Below, piece by piece: positions 57,187-64,000 of a stretch of 64,000 bases of DNA. The position numbers were made by a program, and so were the translations under genes. Origin of the DNA: Isoetes taiwanensis (lineage: Eukaryota; Streptophyta; Lycopodiopsida; Isoetales; Isoetaceae). Where the stretch lies: positions 806,001-870,000 of the forward strand of contig JAJEKV010000006.1 of the NCBI GenBank assembly GCA_021234155.1, written 5' to 3'. A model generated the notes under the pieces. The model ran no database searches, was not told where the DNA came from, and saw only the letters and a program-made list of their open reading frames with translations. Every line of letters starts with the position of its first letter. Position 1 is the first letter of the stretch.

Positions 57187-57380
57187 TATAATATTCCAAC
57201 AATTATTATCTGTCTTTTTCTTAATCGTTGCTATTTTGTAAGCTAAATACGTGGCAGTTTTATATGAAATGGGCAATTACGTCAGCAACTTTTGCCGCAT
57301 ATATTAGGGTTTAGGAGGGGTTTACGGGCTTCTCCTACGATCCACATGCTTGAATATGCTTGCATGAAGCTATAATTCAG
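57187..57380 (+). promoter_or_regulatory. Putative promoter and 5' leader exon of the KH gene
   Basis: Contains an ACGTGGCA G-box-like element (57249-57256), TACGTCAGC (57278-57286) and a telo-box-like TTAGGGTTTAGG (57304-57315), motifs common in plant housekeeping promoters. The leader appears to end at CAG|GT (57380/57381) and to resume at 57865 after a TTTTCAG acceptor, making a 484-bp intron in the 5' UTR. The transcription start is not determined. Confidence 0.55.
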
Positions 57381-57886
57381 GTATTTGAAGACCTTTTTTG
57401 CTTTTCCTGCATTTCTTAAGTATCATGCTCTGTTCCTACTGTTTACGACAAATTACAGCATCTTATTTCTAGAAATGATTTGAAAATCCACTGGTATTAA
57501 AACATGCTTTAATCTGAAGGTGTTATCTGTGCCAGATTCAACCTTTTCAACCTTGGGTATGTCGTTGTATTGCTTTAGGACCTAAAGAACAGAAAGCCGA
57601 GCAATCTAGCATTTTAATCGACAATAGTATTACGACCTTCACAAAGCAGAGGTAGCCCTGCCACTAATAGGAACCTTCCCTTCTCCGGTAGATTCTTTAT
57701 ACCAAGATTAGCAGGAGGGAAAAATCTTTCGAGTTTATGCATGCTACATTGACGTGATATTCTACAGATTTTAGAAACTGCCTTTGACAATGATGGCTAA
57801 ACAAAATACACTACAAAAGTACTTCCCTATTTGTTCTAATGATTGTTTTTTTCTGTCTTTTCAGGGCATCCTAACTGCATAATACT

Positions 57887-59978
57887 ATGGCAGCTGCTGT
57901 AATGGCCACTGTTCCAGAAGAGTTGCCTCAACCACCAGATGAAAATGAGGCTTCTGTTGCCCCTGTTGCGGAACATGAGGATAGCACAATAACAGCAAAG
58001 AGAGAAAGAGAGGAGGAGAGCGCAGTGACTGCAGACAAGAAATGGCCTGGTTGGCCAGGGGACAATGTATTTCGTCTTTTAGTACCAGTTCACAAAGTGG
58101 GAGGCATAATAGGCCGTAAAGGTGAACTGGTGAAGAAAATGTGTGAAGAGACTCATGCTCGTATCAAGATCTTGGATGGTGTTCCTGGCCATGTTGAACG
58201 TGTTGTAAGTGACTCCTTGTTGTATGCATTAGTTTTTTGTATGCATGTGAATGGCATGGTGTTTTGTGGACATGCTGTAGTTAATGCAACAACTATATAA
58301 TAATCTTTAGATAGGCCCTCTTTCAGCATGAATGTTTCTAGTTTTGAAATAAATATGCCACCAAAGACATATGCCATGTTCTATTGAAGGGGTGTGCAGG
58401 TCATGGTGACTGCTAAAGATGATCCAGAAGCAGCATTATCACCGGCAATGGATGGATTATTGCGTGTCCACAAACGCATTATTGAAGGGGATGATGGAGA
58501 GGGTGGTCGGGTTACCACTGGTCCAGTTTCGACACGTCTCCTTGTTGCTGGCACACAAGCAGGCAGCCTCATTGGAAGGCAAGGGTCAACAATCAAGTCC
58601 ATTCAGGATACTTCAGGAGCCACTGTCCGCGTGCTGCCTACAGGTTCTTACCTACCTTTTAATTGAGTGGTGATTTGTTATGGTTTTTTTGTGGTTAGTA
58701 GATTCAGACAGCAAAAGTGAAAACTAGCTTATCTTGTCTCTCAATGCATTGCAGATGAGCTGCCTTTATGTGCTTTAGATGAAGATCGAGTAGTTGAGAT
58801 ACAAGGAGAGCCCCAGAACGTTCATAAAGCACTGGAATCAGTGATTAACCATCTGCGGAAGTTTTTGGTTGATCGCTCTGTTCTTCAACTCTTTGAAGTA
58901 AATGTACATTTCTGGCACCCTTACAGTTTCTTATGGGTTTTATTGTTGGGTCTTTGGCATCTTTTTACTAGAGCATGATAGCAAAGATTGGCCATATTTT
59001 TGTGGATTTCCAGCTCTCTCCTTGGGAAGATTTTTTACCACAAGGTCATACCAATGGTCTATGCAATGGCACAGTTTTTGATGTTTTTTCTTTTGAAGCA
59101 TGCTTAAAGTCTTGCTGTTAAAACTATCTATGAATATTAAGAGCCAGAAATATGGAACATATGGAAGTTCACCCTTAATTTTTCCTGTTAACCAGCGTGC
59201 GATCACAAACAAGCTCCAGAATCAGCAGATGATGCCAAATGGTTCCTGGGTCAGTTCGGCAGGGAGCTCCTTTCAAAGTACTCCAGGTATGATCTTGGAA
59301 ATGCTTCTTAGTGCTTCCTCATTCCAACATGTGAGTTTTCATTCCTAATTGGATCCTCTTGACTGAAAATCACATCGAGGTGTTTCAGTATATGGGAGAG
59401 ATCCAGGTCCAAGTCATGGAACTTTGGGTAGTCCTGCAGCTCCACCGCCACATGTTCCTGTGATTACACAGGTTAGGAATGGTGGTTCTGTTGCATTGTA
59501 TGTTCCGATTGTGGAATTTTAACCCCAACTTGCTATAGGTTACCCAACATATGCAAATACCATTGTCCTATGCGGATGCTATTATTGGATCTGGGGGTTC
59601 AAACATCAGCTATATGCGCAGGACAAGTGGAGCAACAATCACAGTCCAGGAGACTCGAGGTGTGCCTGGTGAAATGACGGTCGAAATCCATGGAAGTGCA
59701 ACACAAGTTCAAACAGCACAACAGCTTATTCAGGTTTTCAAGGGCGTCGGTTTAAATATTGCTTCTTTTCCTATGGCTAAAACATGACATTATATTTGGC
59801 TGGTTTGTTGCAGAACTTCATGGCAGGAATTACTGGCCCATCTTCGTCTTCTGCTTATGAAACTGTTGATTCAGGCTACAATGCATACAATACCCAGAAT
59901 CTTTATCCTACTACTGGAGGGCCAGGGCATACTACTGGGTATGCACACCATTACAATAGCAGTGGTTACGGCTACTAG
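57887..59978 (+). CDS. Three-KH-domain RNA-binding protein, PEPPER/FLK-like (412 aa, 7 coding exons)
   Basis: Exons inferred from GT-AG borders with conserved phase: 57887-58204, 58400-58643, 58755-58897, 59196-59286, 59389-59471, 59539-59733, 59814-59978; the total, 1239 nt, is a clean multiple of three. After an acidic N-terminus, KH1 (about residues 60-105) has the GxxG loop IIGRKGE, KH2 (about 145-215) has LIGRQGS, and KH3 (about 300-360) has IIGSGGS. A G/Y/S-rich tail ends NSSGYGY. The layout matches plant PEPPER, FLK and RCF3-type nuclear proteins that regulate pre-mRNA processing of flowering and stress genes. All loops are intact and I see no lesion, so it looks functional. It is the best-preserved gene in the window. 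Confidence 0.92.
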
Positions 59979-60250
59979 ATTTGAGTACGAGAAAAATCAA
60001 GTATCCTGTTGCATGAGTGGTGGCTATCATGACTTTTGCAATGGCAATTTACAATAATCTTTTAACGCTCCCCTCAATGGTGATCCCTGCATTTTGAGGA
60101 AGCAGGTGTAATTGTAAAGTGCGATGAATACAAACTGAAGTTTTATGCCTTTTAACTCAGGAGCGCTGTACCATTTAGCTCTCATGTACTGAATAATTGT
60201 GCCCAACGGCTTGGTCTTTATTAAGTTTATGCAGTATATTTTTTGTCAAT
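59979..60250 (+). other. KH gene 3' UTR and downstream
   Basis: AT-rich tail after the TAG stop. No perfect AATAAA was seen; AT-rich variants occur near 60190-60240. The MITE begins at 60254, so polyadenylation may take place before or inside it. Confidence 0.45.
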
Positions 60251-61078
60251 TTAGGCCCTTTTTTCACGGCAGTCGTATTTCTAAAAATCATATATTTCAT
60301 CAAATGATGTTTGGCCACCTATGGTTGTTGCCTAAAAATTCACTTTTCCACTATGAAAATAAGACATGTCTTATTTAGGTTTGGGATAAGTTTGGATTGT
60401 AAATGGAGTCTTATTTTATTCTAGGGGATTTCCCCGTCGTAAAATAAGACACGTATAACTAAATGGTTTTCCACTAGTATTGGTGGTGTCATATATGCCG
60501 GTGGAAACACAAGTTTAAATTTGTATGTTTTATGTTTTATTTTTAGCGGTGTCATATATTATATAAATAAAATATGGCTGTCACATTTTGCGACTGCTGT
60601 GGAAGACACAAATTTAAACTTGTTTATGACACCGGAAAACCATGAAAAAATAAGACACATATATTCAAATACGACTAGGTGTCTTATTTTTTTTTGGGGG
60701 GGACCCGTGGTTGAAATTGGGGGGTTCGACCCTTAAAAATCCGGTCATTCCAAAAAATTTCCGATAGCCAAAAAATATTCCCGGCATTTTTTCTGGCTAT
60801 TTTTGGAGAAATTTCTAAGGATTTCCGGGAAAATACACTATAATTTCATGTATTTCCGGCAGGCTTAAATGTAAGCAGGCATTTTTAATGGTTGGGGCAA
60901 ATTCTAATTTCGAACCCTGGGGGGACCCCCGGAATAAAATAAGACTCCATTTACAATCCAAACTTATCCCGAACCTAAATAAGACATGTGGAGTGACTTT
61001 TTTTTTAGGACCATAGGTGGTCAAACATCAAACATCATTTGATGAAATAAATATGACTACTGTGGAAAAAGGGCCTTA
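60251..61078. mobile_element. 822-bp fold-back MITE, PIF/Harbinger-like
   Basis: Element 60254-61075 starts GGCCCTTTTTTCACGGCAGTC and ends GACTACTGTGGAAAAAGGGCC, flanked by TTA on both sides (60251-60253, 61076-61078), the 3-bp target typical of PIF/Harbinger. The inverted arms extend about 190 bp (shared core ATAAGTTTGGATTGTAAATG). A second nested inverted repeat around CAAGTTTAAATTTG lies inside at about 60500-60630. No transposase is present. Confidence 0.85.
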
Positions 61079-62541
61079 GTCATGTATCACTCACAATTTC
61101 CAAAGTCATGCTAGTGCTCTCATCCGCCCATCCATCTATCTATGCTAGTTATGCAGCAAGCAAAGATGAAACTAGCATCAGAGGAAATTAAGAATAGAAA
61201 TTTATTGGTATATGGGGATCTATTAGTCTGGGAATTCTAAAGAAAACAAAAGGAAGGCACATGGGGTAGCACTAAAATGTTTGTAAGTTCTAAATTTCTG
61301 TAAGTACTCATTTCTGGAAGCACGGCATTTATCATTTAGGGTTTATTCCAGTGGAGCTTCAGAGCGGCTACGACTGAACCTAGGAGAGCCATCTATGTGA
61401 TTTTTAACTCCTCTTAGTAGAGATTTTATATTCCATGTTTCTTGCTTCGTCTAGGCGTATGTGTCCGACAGAAGAATTAACATATTAAAATGGCTTGGGC
61501 TCCTCTTTTTCTTGCTTAACGGACATTGGCGCAATTTTTAGCCTCAATTTCTCATCCTGATATGGAAATAACTAATAGCGAGCAGGGGCGCAACATATCC
61601 GAAATGCATAGCCATGCATTAGGGTAAGAATATGCCATTGATTACTATCTTTAGGCGTTTCTTTCTACTTATCAGCAGGATATATTATGAAACTTGAGAG
61701 CTATAGAAGGCAAGCGGAGCATAAAACTAATCTTTGTGTGTTCTGCACTGACAACCTATTGCCAAAATGTATGTTAGTTCTTGCTTATAAAACTGCACTT
61801 CTTTTCTCATGAAGGGACTACATCAGTAGTTTACAAAAGCAAGTGCAGGTGCTTCGTCAAACTTTTTAAATAAGTAGATATATTTACGCAACAAAATTGA
61901 AGCTCTTAGGAATCAAATGATGAAGAAGCCAACTATCAGATGACGAAGAAACAAGATCATGCAATTGTTGTGGATCAAGCAACAACTGGAGCATAAAAAG
62001 GTACATAAAATGCCATAATATCATTTTGATATGTTAAAGATTCAATGACTGAAAATTCTAGATTATCATCATTTGGAAAATTCCTGTTGTAGCAAATTTT
62101 TTGTTTCTTATGAAGTCCATAAGCATTAACAATTTTCCCTAGGGTTCAGGGTTCAATTTCCTCATGTGGCCTTTTCTAGAGTACCACCAGGGGTCTGGCA
62201 AATTGGACCCCTGACTAGCTACAGGAGAGCAATACTTCTGGTTCCTTGGCAACCCACAACATGGAGATACTGTAGGAAGCTTGATCATTGCCAATTTGTT
62301 GATTAGGGGATACAGAGAAGCCAAGTTTTGGTTATAATCAACAGCCTGAGTGAATCAAGTTTGGCTATGACAATTTGAGAGTTCTCTTTAATGCATCTTG
62401 CTTCCATTGGTTGTCATATCTGGATTTCCATATGGAGTGGTACATTTGTAATTGACAAACAAGTTCTCATATCCTGAATTTGGATGAGAAGGAATCTGGT
62501 TGTTAGATAAATCTATTTCATTTGCAAGCATACCAGAGTTC
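61079..62541. other. Gene-free intergenic stretch
   Basis: Between the KH gene and the PDS5-like gene. No coding sequence, RNA gene or repeat boundary was recognised. Confidence 0.5.
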
Positions 62542-62672
62542 CATTTTTGGGTTGCCCCTGGGGGCAAACCCTTGTTTATGTGGGTATGTGGGCATATTCA
62601 GGTATATGCCGGCATATGCCTAGCATATGCTGGTGACTGCTCCAAACTGGCTGCTGCCTGTAAACTCTCGGT
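62542..62672 (+). repeat. Dispersed repeat with two hairpins, copy 2
   Basis: Parallels 24026-24158: TTTTTGGGTTGCCCCTGGGG then CAAACCCTTGTTTATGTGGG, a GGCATATGCC/GCATATGC-rich second hairpin, TGGTGACTGCTC and TGTAAACT. No LINE coding sequence is attached, so this is a very short 5'-truncated copy or a SINE-like derivative. It lies 130 bp upstream of the PDS5-like ATG, within its putative promoter or leader. Confidence 0.8.
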
Positions 62673-62800
62673 CATCCAGCCCCATTCCTTCGCAGGCATG
62701 GCTATGGCCCAGCTGAGAACAGAACAACCCTTTTCCACGATTTGCTAGGCTCCCTGTTTTTTTTTTCAAACCAAGATTTGCGTCCAAAGTTTTCCCAAGT

Positions 62801-64000
62801 ATGGGAGTTACGGAGGAGGGTCAAACGAGCCTCCAGGAGTTGGGTCGTCGAATTGCTGAGCCTGGGGAGAACAAAGAAGCCTTGATTAAGAATCTTAAGG
62901 TACGGTTTTTATGGGTTTTGTGTTTGAGTTTTCAAAACTCAAGGCTGGATTTTAGCTGCTCTTTAGACAAGCATTTGCTTGCAGGGGTGCTTGGTAAATT
63001 ATGCAGTTACCATAGTTGTGTTAGCAGGAATGCTACGGGGTAGTTGGGGCAGATTTATAAAACCTCGGAAAACATAAGCAATAGGGTCTTGAACTATATT
63101 TGTGTAAACAAGAAGCAGTTGCAGAAGGCAAGTTTTTTTTTTTAAATAAAGATGCATCGCTCAATAAGGATGGCGTTTGACCTAACCATCTCCTAAGACA
63201 AGAATTATATCATTCACTTACCATGGAGTTTCAGATTTACAAAAATTGTGGTCTGAAACAGAAACATGGCATGCTTTCAGATTTAGTTTGCCTTACTGAA
63301 ACGTCAAGAACAGTTGGCAAAGAATTATATGGTTCAGCTGATTATTACCACGAAAGTACTGATGTTTGTTGGCATGCATACAGAAAATTGCATCAAGGCT
63401 CGATGGCATAGCCCAAACACCTGGTGAAGACACCATAAAATCTATGGAGCCTTGCACGGATACTGTTGTTTTACCAGGGCTTTTAAAACATCCGGACAAG
63501 GAAGTGAGGTTGCTGATGGCAACATGTATAGCTGAAATAATCAGAATACGCGCACCAGACTGTCCTATGAAGATGATAATATATTAAAGGTACGGCAGAG
63601 GAACAAAGTTGCTAATCTGACAACTTGTCATGAGTCAGTGTAATGATATTTTATAAATCTTTTTCTACCTCATCAGGACATTTTTGAGCTTATAGTCGAA
63701 ACTTTTCGAGGGCTGGATCAGATAACTAGTCCTTTATTTCAGAGGAGGGCAATGATTTTAGAAGATGTGGCTAGTGTGAAATTTTGTATAGTAATGCTGG
63801 ATCTCTGTGACGATCTCATTGTTGAGATGTTCAAAGTATTTTTTGCAAAGACTAGGTCAGCAGGCTATCATCCTTTTACCTCCTTAATTGATAGGTATAG
63901 ATCAGATGACTTATGCAGCTCTGTATTTACTTGTTAGACTCGAGCATCCTCAGCATGTCCGATCAGCAATGAAGAGCATTATGCAAGAAATAGCTTTGGA
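62801..64000 (+). CDS. PDS5 cohesin-associated protein, N-terminal exons (runs off window; apparent 1-bp deletion)
   Basis: Exon 1 (62801-62899) starts MGVTEEGQTSLQELGRRIAE. Exon 2 (63384-63589) encodes KIASRLDGIAQTPGED, VVLPGLLKHPDKEVRLLMAT and CIAEIIRIRAPDCP. Exon 3 (63677-63855) encodes DIFELIVETFRGLDQITSPL and VMLDLCDDLIVEMFKVFFAK. Exon 4 starts at 63938. These match the N-terminal HEAT region of PDS5, which binds cohesin to regulate sister chromatid cohesion and repair. Exon 2 is 206 nt. A base is missing near 63563 (after DCP, where a Tyr-acidic stretch is expected), which shifts the frame and creates a stop; one extra base restores both frame and exon phase. It is either a pseudogene or a consensus error. 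Confidence 0.85.

Noticed and set aside
1-64000. tRNA, rRNA or organelle-derived sequence
   Set aside because: No cloverleaf with A/B boxes or rRNA core motif was spotted by eye. A tRNA or covariance-model scan would be needed to exclude small RNA genes.

Overview
The window reads as nuclear DNA of a land plant. The support is spliceosomal genes with plant-type products (a three-KH-domain RNA-binding protein, the start of a PDS5 cohesin regulator, a DNAJC8-like fragment), a PLS-type PPR pseudogene, and dense nested plant transposons (Ty3/gypsy, L1-type LINEs, MITEs). An unusually mixed mobile-element set (a Helentron carrying an endonuclease domain, and a non-L1 LINE with an ATTCT tail) would fit a fern or other non-seed vascular plant, but that is inference. 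No rRNA, tRNA, CRISPR or bacterial feature was recognised.

Layout. 1-6992: repeat-rich DNA with a gypsy gag relic on the minus strand and a 1.5 kb tandem duplication. 6993-23091: the most complex locus. An L1 element on the minus strand was hit by a Ty3/gypsy element with 577-583 bp LTRs and a TGCAG target duplication. About 3.38 kb (left flank plus LTR) is present twice, at 6993-10366 and 19705-23086. The first copy leads into the gypsy interior (gag, protease, RT, RNase H, integrase and a large coiled-coil accessory ORF). The second looks like a solo-LTR allele joined onto the broken 3' end of the first. 23092-24462: the rest of that L1, another LINE 3' end, and two exons of a DNAJC8-like gene. 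28065-33862: a nearly full-length L1 with ORF1 and ORF2 overlapping at ATGA, a poly(A) tail and a candidate target duplication. 35560-41660 (minus): a degenerate Helentron-type rolling-circle element (Rep, Pif1-like helicase, C-terminal endonuclease) that appears to contain spliceosomal introns. 41.7-47.7 kb: purine-rich non-coding DNA with hairpin-forming repeats and minisatellites. 48090-49946: a 5'-truncated non-L1 LINE. 52240-53227: an RPA-like OB-fold gene with one frame break, perhaps Helitron-associated. 54133-56085 (minus): another L1 fragment. 56089-56850: a GAATCT-rich array.

From 57 kb onward the sequence is genic. A 181 bp palindromic MULE-like MITE precedes the promoter of a well-preserved seven-coding-exon KH-domain gene (412 aa, PEPPER/FLK-like). 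An 822 bp fold-back MITE with TTA target duplications lies 276 bp past its stop. The first four exons of a PDS5 homologue run off the right edge and carry an apparent 1-bp deletion. Apart from the KH gene, nearly every coding region is broken by frameshifts or stops. Clustered patchy mismatches between the duplicated copies mean some breaks may be consensus errors rather than biology.
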